Shown here: piece after piece, positions 24,981 to 33,323 of the stretch
Layout: each line of letters begins with the position of its first letter
How positions within the stretch are numbered: position 1 is the stretch's first letter
Source of the DNA: a virus
Strand: one strand, 5' to 3'
DNA: 52,949 nt
IMG/VR virus record: IMGVR_UViG_3300045120_000139
Span: 1 to 52,949 of that record
Position numbers and translations under genes: made by a program
The notes under the pieces: generated by a model
Databases searched by the model: none
Seen by the model: the letters and a program-made list of their open reading frames with translations, nothing else
Told to the model about the DNA's origin: nothing

Positions 24981-25470
24981 CCTCGAGTCTAAAGTCTCTG
25001 TGCTCCCTGCCGCACGGATGAAAGACGGTTTGCGCTTCGATGATCGACACGAAACCTGCGGCCTCGACTATTGGCCGCAACGTCATGAACGAGTAGGCGT
25101 AGCGGTGCAGCATGTGCTCGTCTTCCGTTCTCGTATCGCCGTACAAGGCCCACAGTCCAAGCTGGTCCGGATGCTTGCCGCCCTTCTTCTTTCCTTCCAC
25201 GATGTTCAGGCATGCCTTGTACAAGTCGGGCATCTCCAAGATCAGACGTGCGCCCTTCTTGAGCAACCTGCGCCATTCCCTGAGTGCGAACGGAAGTCGC
25301 CACGGCAAGATGTGCTCGCAGAGATGAACCGCTAGCACTTCCTCTGCGCATTCGTCGGGTAGTGGTATGGCGTCAGCCGGCGCAACGATATCCGCTGCAT
25401 CGCGCTTCACCGCATCCACGCCGGTATATCCAGGCAGCTTTCGCGTGCCGCAGCCCACGTTCAATCTCAT
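24958..25470 (-). CDS. SAM-dependent methyltransferase
   Basis: 170 residues. Motif I is MRLNVGCGTRKLPGYTGVD (residues 1-19), followed by DAIPLPDECAEEVLAVHLCEHI and the block ALREWRRLLKKGARLILEMPD. This is a Methyltransf_11-type small-molecule or sugar methyltransferase. It probably methylates a product of the neighbouring glycosyltransferases (inference from neighbourhood). The 3' end overlaps the convergent HNH gene. Confidence 0.82.
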   Translation of the reverse strand: MRLNVGCGTRKLPGYTGVDAVKRDAADIVAPADAIPLPDECAEEVLAVHLCEHILPWRLPFALREWRRLLKKGARLILEMPDLYKACLNIVEGKKKGGKHPDQLGLWALYGDTRTEDEHMLHRYAYSFMTLRPIVEAAGFVSIIEAQTVFHPCGREHRDFRLEARRPADS

Positions 25471-25474
25471 GCCG

Positions 25475-26212
25475 TTATTCTCCAGTCAGTTCGCGTAGGA
25501 ACGCCCAAGCGTCTAGCGCTTCTTCGTGATTCCACTGGAGCCATGCGAGTTGACGCAGGAAGGCCACGCGGTCGCCGCGATAGGCCATTGCGGCTCCGTC
25601 TGAGCATTCGAATGGAACGCCAGCAATGATCGCGTCGATCGCCACGTTGCTGTGATGAGTCACAACCAGCGAAGCGCCGTCTAGTACCTTGTCGATCCTC
25701 GGCGCGTCCGCATGCCGCAACGGCTTCTCTCGTACGACTATGGGCCGCGAAGGGAATCGATATCTCAATGCAGCCAGCGCCAGCTTGTCCCATTTGCCGT
25801 GCAGCGTCTTCGACTTGTGGCCCATCCCGGCGAACACAACCGGTCCGCTAGCGTTTGCCACGGAGCGAAGGCGGATTCCAGAGTTTTCGAATCGCTCGGC
25901 TGGCCAAGTCTTCTTCCAGACCCATTCCTGCGGATGCATCGCATCTATTGAGACCCGCATCATCCGCTGGCGATCCCAGTATCCGAGATCCCATGCAATC
26001 GTCCTGCGTCCTGAGCGGATGTGCGACTCGAAGGCGCGAATGCGATCTTTCCCGCCCGCGCCGTAGAGCATCAGCCAGTCAGACTTGCCTGAATATCTGG
26101 ACACCAATGTCGCATCAACGCGCGCTTTGGCAGCGCATTCAATCAACGCGCCGAGCATTGTCTTGCCGCGCATCGCGGTATCGTTCGTAATCAACACCTC
26201 GCAACTCAACAC
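25475..26212 (-). CDS. Capsule-type glycosyltransferase-like protein (paralogue of 27795 gene)
   Basis: 245 residues. The C-terminal part shows VVTHHSNVAIDAIIAGVPFEC, like the sugar-nucleotide site of KpsC/KpsS or other GT-B proteins, followed by an arginine/tryptophan-rich end (LRQLAWLQWNHEEALDAWAF). The same plan occurs in the gene at 27795 (VVTWGSGAAVLALIWGIP ... LRCLAWGQSTHSEIRSG), so the two look like paralogues. It overlaps the upstream gene by 7 bases. Confidence 0.6.
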   Translation of the reverse strand: MLSCEVLITNDTAMRGKTMLGALIECAAKARVDATLVSRYSGKSDWLMLYGAGGKDRIRAFESHIRSGRRTIAWDLGYWDRQRMMRVSIDAMHPQEWVWKKTWPAERFENSGIRLRSVANASGPVVFAGMGHKSKTLHGKWDKLALAALRYRFPSRPIVVREKPLRHADAPRIDKVLDGASLVVTHHSNVAIDAIIAGVPFECSDGAAMAYRGDRVAFLRQLAWLQWNHEEALDAWAFLRELTGE

Positions 26213-27051
26213 GCGAATTGCGCCTTCAGGAAGGTGTGCAAATCAGCCGCTGCATGCTCGACTGTGTAGGCGGCCCGCACAAAGCGATCGCAAATCAGTT
26301 CGCGCGCCGATTGGTCAGCAAGCCAGTTCAGCGCGACCCGCAATTCCTGCGGATCGTCGGCCCAGTATTCGCAGCCCGTGGCGATCTCTAGATAGCCAGC
26401 TTCGCGCGCTCCGATGAATGGCGTCCCAGAAGCGTGTGCGTTCTCGCACTTCACGCCACTCTTCCAGTTGCGCGCCGTATAGCCCTTCGGATTGCGAACC
26501 GCAAGAACTACATCGCAGTCCGCTAAACGAACAGGATTCACGACAAACTTCGCGCCGATGCGCTCACATTCCTCGCGAATCCATTCCTGACAGCCGTCAA
26601 GGTATACGGCCGAGCCTTCATAGCCAACTACCTGCACCCGCTCGCGTATCGGATTGCGCGCTATGCCAGGCCGATGATGATGCCGTAGCCAGAGAACCGG
26701 AAGGCCGAACTGCTTCAGGTCTTCCGCCATCCGCGCCGTGGCTGCGATCACAGCATCTGGCCTGATGCGGTCAAGTTCCTCGCTGAGCCAGCGCATGGCC
26801 GAATCCTCGGCCCAGTAGTTTCCGTTAAGCATGCCTTGTTGCTGCGGCCAAGCGTCCAGAACGTCATAGACGATCTTACGCCCGCGCATCGCGCGAAGCG
26901 TCCTGTCCTCGACGCGTTTCACGATCACCACGACATCCGCGTCGGAATGTGTTGCGTTCGGGATTGCTTCGGAGCCAAGTGCTTGTGAAATCTGCTCCCC
27001 GCGCACACGCCAAGATCCGGACGTGCCGCGCCCGGTGAAAAGGATTTTCAT
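26206..27051 (-). CDS. GT-B-like glycosyltransferase
   Basis: 281 residues. Starts MKILFTGRGTSGSWRVRGEQ, typical for the N-terminal Rossmann half of GT-B enzymes. The C-terminal half contains NWKSGVKCENAHASGTPFIGAREAG, resembling the donor-binding half (conserved K, N and an acidic or small loop), then LRVALNWLADQ. Donor and acceptor cannot be read. It is 3 bases after the peptidase gene, in one transcript. Confidence 0.68.
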   Translation of the reverse strand: MKILFTGRGTSGSWRVRGEQISQALGSEAIPNATHSDADVVVIVKRVEDRTLRAMRGRKIVYDVLDAWPQQQGMLNGNYWAEDSAMRWLSEELDRIRPDAVIAATARMAEDLKQFGLPVLWLRHHHRPGIARNPIRERVQVVGYEGSAVYLDGCQEWIREECERIGAKFVVNPVRLADCDVVLAVRNPKGYTARNWKSGVKCENAHASGTPFIGAREAGYLEIATGCEYWADDPQELRVALNWLADQSARELICDRFVRAAYTVEHAAADLHTFLKAQFAC

Positions 27052-27054
27052 CGG

Positions 27055-27588
27055 TCAGATGGATTCGATATGAAACGGACCGCGAACACCGCCACTGTGC
27101 GCTTCTGCAGCTGCAAGGGCTGCCTTGATGCGCTCCCGCGCCGGCATATCGCTCAGTGCATGCAAGGCGCCATGCGCAATGTCCATACCGCAGCCGCAGG
27201 CCGCATATTTCGCGGCGTTCTCTCCGACTTGGTAGTCCTCGCAAATGTTGAACAGCCTGCCGGCGTACCCTATCAAAAATTCGCCCGCCGACTCCTTTTC
27301 ATTTTCCTTCTTCGCGTAGCCAGCAGACTTCAGGCATGCGCGCAAGGCATCGATGAAATCAGTGACCATGAAATGCATTACGTCCTTTTCAACTGGACGC
27401 TTCGGCGGAGTGAATCCATACGCCAGAATCTGACCCATTCGAAATGAGGTCGTGAAACCGATCAAGAATTCGCCGTTCTTGAATACCTTCCTGTCCGTGC
27501 GAACCTGCAAAGTCCATCCTGCAAGACCAGCGCTATCGCCACCGATCCAAACCTTACCTTTATCTGCAACGCCAACAATTGCCGTCAT
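27055..27588 (-). CDS. Proteasome/HslV-like Ntn-hydrolase peptidase
   Basis: 177 residues from ATG 27588 with AAGGTGAG upstream. After removal of Met the protein begins T1-A-I-V-G-V, with D17 (WIGGDSAG) and K33 (RTDRKVF). These are exactly the catalytic Thr1, Asp17 and Lys33 positions of proteasome beta subunits and HslV. Later blocks include FLIGFTTSFRMGQIL and ACGCGMDIAHGALHAL. It should form a self-compartmentalised threonine peptidase (family knowledge). No HslU-like unfoldase is coded nearby. It sits inside the sugar-gene block, just downstream of a candidate small RNA. Confidence 0.82.
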   Translation of the reverse strand: MTAIVGVADKGKVWIGGDSAGLAGWTLQVRTDRKVFKNGEFLIGFTTSFRMGQILAYGFTPPKRPVEKDVMHFMVTDFIDALRACLKSAGYAKKENEKESAGEFLIGYAGRLFNICEDYQVGENAAKYAACGCGMDIAHGALHALSDMPARERIKAALAAAEAHSGGVRGPFHIESI

Positions 27589-27636
27589 GTTGCTCACCTT
27601 GCCGTGAGTAAGCGGGCGAATGCGTCGCCCGACCAT

Positions 27637-27667
27637 AAAAATAAAAAGGCCACCCGGAGATGGCCTT
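27637..27667 (-). terminator. Strong rho-independent terminator
   Basis: Minus strand AAGGCCA pairs with TGGCCTT over an 8-base loop, followed by TTTATTTTTA. It lies upstream of the peptidase gene start (27588), so it ends a transcript coming from the 27795 gene or from a promoter inside the gap. Confidence 0.85.
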
Positions 27668-27787
27668 GCGCTCTCCCCGCGTTGACGGGGAACCGATTAT
27701 CTCTAGATGCCCTGCCGTGCGATCAGGGGCGTTTTCCTCGGTCTATACACACGTACGCTAACAACAAGATGTTCGCGGCGGAGCGCA
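27637..27787 (-). ncRNA. Candidate small RNA with one type I-E CRISPR-repeat-like hairpin
   Basis: In the 206-base gap between 27588 and 27795 a perfect TATAAT (27794-27799) is preceded after 16 bases by TTGCTT. A transcript from about 27787 would end at the terminator 27637-27667. It contains GGTTCCCCGTCAACGCGGGG at 27675-27694, then AGAG (to 27671). This has the exact spacing of type I-E CRISPR repeats (GTTCCCCG, five bases, GCGGGGA). There is one copy and no array or cas gene. Phage solitary repeat units are known to act as RNA anti-CRISPRs; whether this one does is inference. Confidence 0.4.
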
Positions 27788-27794
27788 ATTACAA

Positions 27795-28517
27795 TTATAT
27801 ACCTATACCAGAGCTAAGCAACCTTTCGAAGGCTAGGCCGCTGCGAATCTCGGAATGAGTGGATTGCCCCCATGCCAAACACCTCAGCATCGCAAGGCGC
27901 CCTTCGTCCGTGTTCTCGCAAGCCGCAATCCAGTAGCGCTGGTGCGACTCTACCGGGATGCCCCATATCAACGCCAGAACCGCAGCACCGCTGCCCCACG
28001 TCACGACGCGCCCGCATTGCGCCAAGTCCTCGCGGAGCGGCTTGGAGTTCGTGTTGCGGCCTGGGTGCGCCCTGATGCGGCCACGCTGGCGCTGCGGCCA
28101 ATCGCCCGGCATGCGGTATGCAGCCGGACCTATGCCGCGAGATGCCAGAACAACGGTCTCGCCCTCAGTCCGCCACGGCTCAAGTTCAACGCCGAGCGAA
28201 TCGAAGCGGTCAGGACCGAGATCCGGAAACGTCCCCGCGACATTGTGGAAATTCCTTGTTAGCGTGTACCACTCGCGGCCGGCGAACGAATTGCCCCAGG
28301 TCGCGTTCTCTGTCACCAGCACAGTGTTGCCACGCTCCGTGAAGATGCGCGCAACCGTGTCGCCTTCATGGATGCGATTCCATGTGCAGAGTATGTCGCC
28401 GGGCTCAGGCGCATGCGTCATGCCGTCAACGACTTCGTAGCCGAGCCTGCGCAGCCCTTTCGTGAACATCGCGCGCCGTTCTGGAACGGTAAAACGGAGA
28501 TTCAGGTATGCGCGCAT
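27795..28517 (-). CDS. Glycosyltransferase-like phage protein, 240 aa
   Basis: Starts MRAYLNLRFTVPERRAMFTK. Contains GDILCTWNRIHEGD, NTVLVTENATWGNSFAG, a TRNFHNVAGTFPDLGPDRFD block, and ASRGIG. The C-terminus has VVTWGSGAAVLALIWGIP, shared in plan with the gene at 25475. I know this type from phage genomes as capsule- or glycosyltransferase-like of unknown substrate. It directly follows the head closure gene with no gap, so this block is co-transcribed with the head genes. Confidence 0.6.
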   Translation of the reverse strand: MRAYLNLRFTVPERRAMFTKGLRRLGYEVVDGMTHAPEPGDILCTWNRIHEGDTVARIFTERGNTVLVTENATWGNSFAGREWYTLTRNFHNVAGTFPDLGPDRFDSLGVELEPWRTEGETVVLASRGIGPAAYRMPGDWPQRQRGRIRAHPGRNTNSKPLREDLAQCGRVVTWGSGAAVLALIWGIPVESHQRYWIAACENTDEGRLAMLRCLAWGQSTHSEIRSGLAFERLLSSGIGI

Positions 28518-28868
28518 TCAACCACGATTTATCAATGCAATCGCCGGAATGCTCATCCAATCCAACCCAGTCTCAGGATCGCGTATCGGCGGCGCAAGGT
28601 TGAATATCGTTCCGTCCACCCCGTTGATCACATGCACCGCGCGCATGCTCGCCTTGATGGCCGAGTTGTAGCGCATGATGATCACGGTCGTGCTTTCCGA
28701 GGCAACCTGCTCGCTGGCGAGAAGATCGCGCGCGCTCAATGGGCGAATTTCAGCCCAGAACGTATCGAGTTCTTCCCATTCAACATCCGTCTCGCCGAAG
28801 CTGTTCTTCGTCTGGACTTGCTGCTCAACGCGGATGCGATGACGCAAGCGCCCTGCAAGCAGTTTCAC
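28518..28868 (-). CDS. Head closure / head-tail adaptor protein
   Basis: 116 residues from GTG 28868, which overlaps the connector stop (GTGA). Features: AGRLRHRIRVEQQVQTKNSFGE near the start, then VEWEELDTFWAEIRPLSARD and STTVIIMRYN. This is the head-tail joining family (SPP1 gp16 / HK97-type). It would close the portal and accept the tail. An in-frame longer start is rejected because it would overlap the connector gene widely. Confidence 0.85.
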   Translation of the reverse strand: MKLLAGRLRHRIRVEQQVQTKNSFGETDVEWEELDTFWAEIRPLSARDLLASEQVASESTTVIIMRYNSAIKASMRAVHVINGVDGTIFNLAPPIRDPETGLDWMSIPAIALINRG

Positions 28869-29254
28869 CAGCGCCACCAGCAACGGCGAGTCTTGAGCTT
28901 GGCGTACTCCGCATCCGTGACGCCGCATGTCGGTACGCGGTATGGGTAAAGCAACGCCGAAACAGGACGCGGCAAAAACCCCAACTCGTATTCGTGCCCG
29001 CCATCTTCGTCGCGCTGCCGATCGAAATATCCGATAAGCATCAGCGTGGCGATCTGCACATCTTCCGGGACGTCGATCGCAATACCGGCACTGTCCTCCG
29101 GAATCTCCCCAGACGACTCCGCGAACGATGGCGATTTCAGATAGGTGACTACTGCGCGCGACGCGGCCTTCACCTTCAGCAAGATGTCGTTGTCTCCATC
29201 CGTTGTATCTACGCGCAGATGCTCCCTTGCCTGCTGAAGCGTGACGAGCATCAT
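28865..29254 (-). CDS. Head-tail connector (HK97 gp6-like)
   Basis: 129 residues. Pattern: VTLQQAREHLRVDTTDGDND, then KVKAASRAVVTYLKS, and VQIATLMLIGYFDRQRDEDGG, ending in ALLYPYRVPTCG. This is the Phage_connect_1/gp6-like family that binds the portal. The ATG at 29254 overlaps the previous stop. Confidence 0.88.
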   Translation of the reverse strand: MMLVTLQQAREHLRVDTTDGDNDILLKVKAASRAVVTYLKSPSFAESSGEIPEDSAGIAIDVPEDVQIATLMLIGYFDRQRDEDGGHEYELGFLPRPVSALLYPYRVPTCGVTDAEYAKLKTRRCWWRW

Positions 29255-29853
29255 TGCGCGATTCTCACTGGCCGCGGCGCCTGAGCTATCCTCACCGTCT
29301 CACGTCCATCACGCCCGCGCTTGACGGCCAAGCGCCAATCCTGGCTTGTCCCAGGCTCACCCTCAGGCCCATCCTTTTGCGCAATAAAGAACGAACCGCG
29401 CCAGCTTACGCCGTCGCCTTTCAGATATGAGTCCGCATCCACATCCCACACGCCACGATCGAGAAAAGCAGCGAGCTTGACGGGAAACTCCTTGATGCTG
29501 TCGCCAAGCGAAAAGCGGAACACCGCATTCCTTTCATCGATCTGCTCGAATGACAGATTATCGAACCCCAGCGCATCCTTGCCGTCCTTTGGCTTAGGTG
29601 CATTCTCCATTGCTCGAATCAGCAAGTCTTGAGCGCGGCGCTCGAAGTCCAGTTCCCAGCTTTTGACGGCCGGTGCAAGAGAAAGCGCAACATCTTCTGC
29701 GGTGATGCTATGCGCTTTGTTGATGGAATCCACGTCCTTCCTGAGCGCCGCAATAGACTCGACGATCGGAGCAATAGCCTTTGCGCACATCGATCGCATT
29801 GCAGCAGCGACAGCTTGCGCCATGCCTTTCGACTGAGCCGCTGTGTCGCTCAT
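29251..29853 (-). CDS. Head-associated protein with carbohydrate-binding-like C-terminus
   Basis: 200 residues from ATG 29853. The N-terminal half is helical. The C-terminal part (residues about 130-185) has GVWDVDADSYLKGDGVSWRGSF, then FIAQKDGPEGEPGTSQDWRL and VKRGRDGRE. This resembles the small chitin-binding-type modules seen on phage head fibres and decoration proteins. It may be exposed on the capsid (inference). Confidence 0.65.
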   Translation of the reverse strand: MSDTAAQSKGMAQAVAAAMRSMCAKAIAPIVESIAALRKDVDSINKAHSITAEDVALSLAPAVKSWELDFERRAQDLLIRAMENAPKPKDGKDALGFDNLSFEQIDERNAVFRFSLGDSIKEFPVKLAAFLDRGVWDVDADSYLKGDGVSWRGSFFIAQKDGPEGEPGTSQDWRLAVKRGRDGRETVRIAQAPRPVRIAQ

Positions 29854-29942
29854 TTCAACTCCCAATAATTTCCTAAGTTCAATGCGACATCCTTCAGCCG
29901 CGACTTGATGACGCATAGGGCGCGCTCGGCGAGGGATTTCAT
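29850..29942 (-). CDS. Micropeptide, 30 aa
   Basis: ATG 29942 directly follows the fibre stop (TAA-ATG). The TGA at 29850-29852 overlaps the next start (ATGA). Sequence: MKSLAERALCVIKSRLKDVA and LNLGNYWELK, one amphipathic helix. Tight coupling on both sides argues for a real gene. Function is unknown. Confidence 0.5.
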   Translation of the reverse strand: MKSLAERALCVIKSRLKDVALNLGNYWELK

Positions 29943-32030
29943 TTAGTTCTCGGTGTAGACAGAGATCGATTCCACACCGATCGTGGCGTCGCCAGCGGTG
30001 GTGTTGGCCGTTCCGTTCGACATCAGGACCGCATATCCGAGAGCCGTGGTGTTGACTGGCAAGTCCGTGTTCGTGCATGTGTCGACCAGCGTCGTTGCCT
30101 GAATAAGATCATCGAGCCTGTAACAAATCTGTGTGTCGTTTGGATATGCATGAATGTAGGCGATGAACGCAGTGTTGTTCGTGGCAAGCGTTGCCTGCCC
30201 GCCAATCGCATCCTTGGTGGCTGTGCCGCTTCCATCGTTGTGGCAGAACGTCCAAGCCGTATCGCCGAGATCAAAGCAGAACCCCGCAATATTCACCAGC
30301 GAGGAAGGATTTCCGGTTACCGTGTTCGCTCCGGCGGTCGATGGCTGCATCCCGACAAAACCGCGCATGCCTGTCTTGATCGAGGTGAAGCCGAACCGCG
30401 TGATCTCCATGAACCCGCCGACGCCCGCAGCATTACCGCGGAAGTGAGAGAACGCCCCCTCGCGCATCCCCACTTGCTGATTCTGCGTCGTCACCACCGA
30501 AGCGAATGTGCTTCGCTTCATCGTGGTGTATCTGTTCGTAATCGTTGGGGTGGGTGAGGCGGCCGTTCCGGCTTGTGAGTTCGGCACGCCGTACACCAAT
30601 CCAGCGGCGCCGCCTGTAGCCATCCATCCGCTCTTGAAACCACCCGCCTCCGGGAATTCCAAATATCGCGGGACGCCTAGTTGTCCGACATCGCAAAGTG
30701 TTTCGCGACCGGAGAGTTTGCAAGCCTGGAACGTGGTGTTGCTGGCCGCCGGCGCCGATTGAATTGCAGCGGTTGCCATCACCAGCGACGGTGTAGATGA
30801 CAGTGTCTGCGCTCCCGTGATCGTCGGCGTCGCAATCGTCGGACTCGTGCCGAGCACGACGGAATTGCTGCCAGTGGTGCCGTTTGTTAGATCGGAGGCG
30901 GCCAGCGTCTGAGTGCCACCGAGCGCCACGGAATGACCGGCGATGGTCATCGACGAGTTGCTGAGCGTCGCGTTCGGAATAGCGCTCAGCGTCAGCACAC
31001 CAGAGCTGGAAAGCGTTGCGGTTGCGCCCGAACCACTTACTGTAACCGGCGCGTATGCTGTGCCGCCTGCATTGCCTGCGAGGATTTGACCAGCGCTCGG
31101 TGCCGTATTCGGAACGATCGCGGCCTTGGTCTGCGCGTCATTGGTTACGTTGCCTAGCACCGAACCGCCCAGGGCTGTTGACGTTCCGCCGATGGTGATG
31201 GACGAATTCGCAAGGTCCGCGTTCGCCACGGTCGCGCACGTCGGCACAGCGCTGCTGTTGATGGAACGAACGAACTGCGTGGTGCAGGTTCCGCCCGGCG
31301 TGTTGCCGTTGACCTTGGCGACCGTGGGGCCGGGATAGCTTCCGGACAGGTCGCCGCTTGCTGAGCCGTTCGGCGGCAAGGACGTTGCCGAGCACCCGGT
31401 CGCGCCGTTGGACAGGTCAGCGCACGCCGCCTGCGAGACGACGCCGGAGCCGTTGCCCTTGAGCGCGCCCGTGATTGTGCCCGCACCGCCGCGTGCTGCT
31501 GCGAGCGTGCCGCTGCCGATGTTCGAAGCGTTGGTCGCGTCCGTCGCGCAACTGGCCGAGGCATCGGAGAGATCGCCACACGCCGGCTGCGCAGCTGCAG
31601 GAACGCCGCTGGTACTGATCGAGGTAAGGAAGTTGTGCGATACCGCCGTCTTCGACTGCACGCCACCCAGCGACGACGACGACGGATTCGGCAGCCGCGC
31701 CGCGCCAAGCGTGCCGGAACTGATGTTGCTGGCGTTCGTGGTATCGGTCGTGGCGCTGGCAGCAAACGCGACGCCATTGGTCTTGGTGCAAGTCAGCACG
31801 CCAGAGCCGCCGGGCGTGGTGCAGTCGCCGCTGAGCGGCGCCAGCATGGTCAGGTCGAGATAGCCGAGCGGGTTGATTAGCGGCACCTTGGCCGCGTCTC
31901 CAGCGCCTGCGCTCGTGTCCTTGGCCGCGACGAGCCCATGATTCGGCGGGTTGCTGGTGACTAGTGTATTGGTCGCCGCACCGGCTGAAATGGAAATCAG
32001 CAGCGCGAGCAGTGCATGGAATCGCATCAT
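29943..32030 (-). CDS. Fibre-like structural protein with N-terminal signal peptide
   Basis: 695 residues. The N-terminus [19 protein letters not shown] looks like a Sec signal peptide with cleavage after AGA or GAA. The rest is low-complexity, Ser/Thr/Gly/Asn-rich with repeated blocks such as [18 protein letters not shown], and [19 protein letters not shown], as in phage tail fibres. The C-terminal about 200 residues form a globular domain with several Cys. It lies among head genes, next to collagen-like proteins. A head fibre is the likely role (inference). The signal peptide is odd for a virion protein. Confidence 0.65.
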   Translation of the reverse strand: MMRFHALLALLISISAGAATNTLVTSNPPNHGLVAAKDTSAGAGDAAKVPLINPLGYLDLTMLAPLSGDCTTPGGSGVLTCTKTNGVAFAASATTDTTNASNISSGTLGAARLPNPSSSSLGGVQSKTAVSHNFLTSISTSGVPAAAQPACGDLSDASASCATDATNASNIGSGTLAAARGGAGTITGALKGNGSGVVSQAACADLSNGATGCSATSLPPNGSASGDLSGSYPGPTVAKVNGNTPGGTCTTQFVRSINSSAVPTCATVANADLANSSITIGGTSTALGGSVLGNVTNDAQTKAAIVPNTAPSAGQILAGNAGGTAYAPVTVSGSGATATLSSSGVLTLSAIPNATLSNSSMTIAGHSVALGGTQTLAASDLTNGTTGSNSVVLGTSPTIATPTITGAQTLSSTPSLVMATAAIQSAPAASNTTFQACKLSGRETLCDVGQLGVPRYLEFPEAGGFKSGWMATGGAAGLVYGVPNSQAGTAASPTPTITNRYTTMKRSTFASVVTTQNQQVGMREGAFSHFRGNAAGVGGFMEITRFGFTSIKTGMRGFVGMQPSTAGANTVTGNPSSLVNIAGFCFDLGDTAWTFCHNDGSGTATKDAIGGQATLATNNTAFIAYIHAYPNDTQICYRLDDLIQATTLVDTCTNTDLPVNTTALGYAVLMSNGTANTTAGDATIGVESISVYTEN

Positions 32031-32923
32031 GGAATCGGACCATCAGGGGTTTGAGTACGGAGATTCAAAACCGTTGCGCTCAATGCGTCGCCGAGGACGC
32101 AGATGTAGTTTCCGGAACCTGGAACGGCGGCAGTCAGGAATCCGGCCGTGGCCGCGCTGAGATAATATGTTCCAGCGCTCAGCCCGCCAACCTCTCCAGA
32201 GACAACCGCGTCCCATTGAGCCGTGGGAAGGCTCACTGCGCCGCCAATCTGTATTGAACCGGTTGCGCCAGCGACAATCGACACATCAGCCACCAGCCCA
32301 CAGACGCGAATGGTATTGACCGAATTTGCTCGAGCACGCTTCACTACGCCTGCGGCACTGATGTAAACGGCCATGCCAGCGGTCAGAGTAACGCTGTCGC
32401 CATTCTGCATCTGCACGAAGAACTGCGATGGTCCGGCAGCGCCTGTTGGGCCTGGCGGTCCGGTTGGGCCAGTGGATCCGGATATGTTGACGTCTCCAGC
32501 TCCGACGCTGGCGACTACTCCGCCATTCAGGCCTTGCGGGCCGCGCAGATCTACCGCCAACCCCCAAGTTCCATCGGGGTTCTGAAATTGCAGCTTTGTG
32601 CCTAGCCAGCGATGCGCAGGGATTGGCCCTTGCGGTCCCTGCGGACCTTCTGGGCCTCGCTCTCCGACAGCGCCGGCCGGACCAGGAGCGCCGCGCGCTC
32701 CTGTCTGACCTTTCTCGCCTACCTCGCCACGGAGGCCACGCGGACCGCCCGGAGGGCCTTGCTCGCCACGCGGGCCAGGGTCGCCCTTGGGGCCGCGCTC
32801 GCCGCGGTCTCCACGGTCGCCCTTGCTGCCAATCTCGCCCTGCAGGCCAGACCTGCCGCGCAGCACTTCCCGTTTTTCTACGCAAATCTCACTGATGAGA
32901 CGCGTAAGCTGGCGCTCATCCAT
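32027..32923 (-). CDS. Collagen-like protein, 298 aa
   Basis: Gly-X-Y repeats at about residues 22-100 ([16 protein letters not shown]) and again near 140-165 ([13 protein letters not shown]), joined by a short beta segment, [16 protein letters not shown]. The C-terminus is beta-rich, a likely trimerisation or decoration domain. It overlaps the fibre gene and the next collagen-like gene at both ends. Probable trimeric fibre on the capsid or neck (inference). Confidence 0.8.
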   Translation of the reverse strand: MDERQLTRLISEICVEKREVLRGRSGLQGEIGSKGDRGDRGERGPKGDPGPRGEQGPPGGPRGLRGEVGEKGQTGARGAPGPAGAVGERGPEGPQGPQGPIPAHRWLGTKLQFQNPDGTWGLAVDLRGPQGLNGGVVASVGAGDVNISGSTGPTGPPGPTGAAGPSQFFVQMQNGDSVTLTAGMAVYISAAGVVKRARANSVNTIRVCGLVADVSIVAGATGSIQIGGAVSLPTAQWDAVVSGEVGGLSAGTYYLSAATAGFLTAAVPGSGNYICVLGDALSATVLNLRTQTPDGPIP

Positions 32924-33323
32924 TCACTTCGGCCTCGAGCGCGGAACGAAATTCGGCGAGATCGAAGCCGAACTCGCCCGGATCACCTTTCTCGCCCTTC
33001 TCACCGCGTTCACCTGACAGGCCGCGCGGACCGGCATCACCTGGTTCACCTTGTAGGCCGCGCTCGCCAATAGCGCCGCGGTCTCCGCGTTCTCCGGTGT
33101 CCCCACGTTCGCCCTGTGGACCGATAAGGCCGTCCAGCCCATCCTTGCCGTCGATTCCGTCTCGTCCTTCCTTGCCCGCAGGAATGGCCTTGATGGCTTC
33201 CTGCCATTCCAAACGCGCAGCCGAGAGACCGCTGTCAATGCGACTGGCAAGTTCATCAAGTGCAGGCTGAACAAAACCGCGAACCTGTTTCATTACCACC
33301 AAGGCAAATTGCGAAATGTCCAT
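32916..33323 (-). CDS. Collagen-like protein, 135 aa
   Basis: An N-terminal helical segment, [18 protein letters not shown], is followed by G-X-Y repeats (residues about 52-118: [13 protein letters not shown]...), ending [16 protein letters not shown]. The start overlaps the portal stop. It may interact with the other collagen-like protein to build a fibre stalk. Confidence 0.8.
   Translation of the reverse strand: MDISQFALVVMKQVRGFVQPALDELASRIDSGLSAARLEWQEAIKAIPAGKEGRDGIDGKDGLDGLIGPQGERGDTGERGDRGAIGERGLQGEPGDAGPRGLSGERGEKGEKGDPGEFGFDLAEFRSALEAEVNG

Noticed and set aside
27671-27694. A CRISPR array
   Set aside because: Only one repeat-like unit is present, with no spacers, second repeat or cas genes. 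It is described as a possible solitary unit instead.
32286-33274. Arg-rich ORFs in other frames of the collagen-like genes
   Set aside because: GC-rich Gly-X-Y coding keeps several frames open; only the Gly-X-Y frame makes sense.
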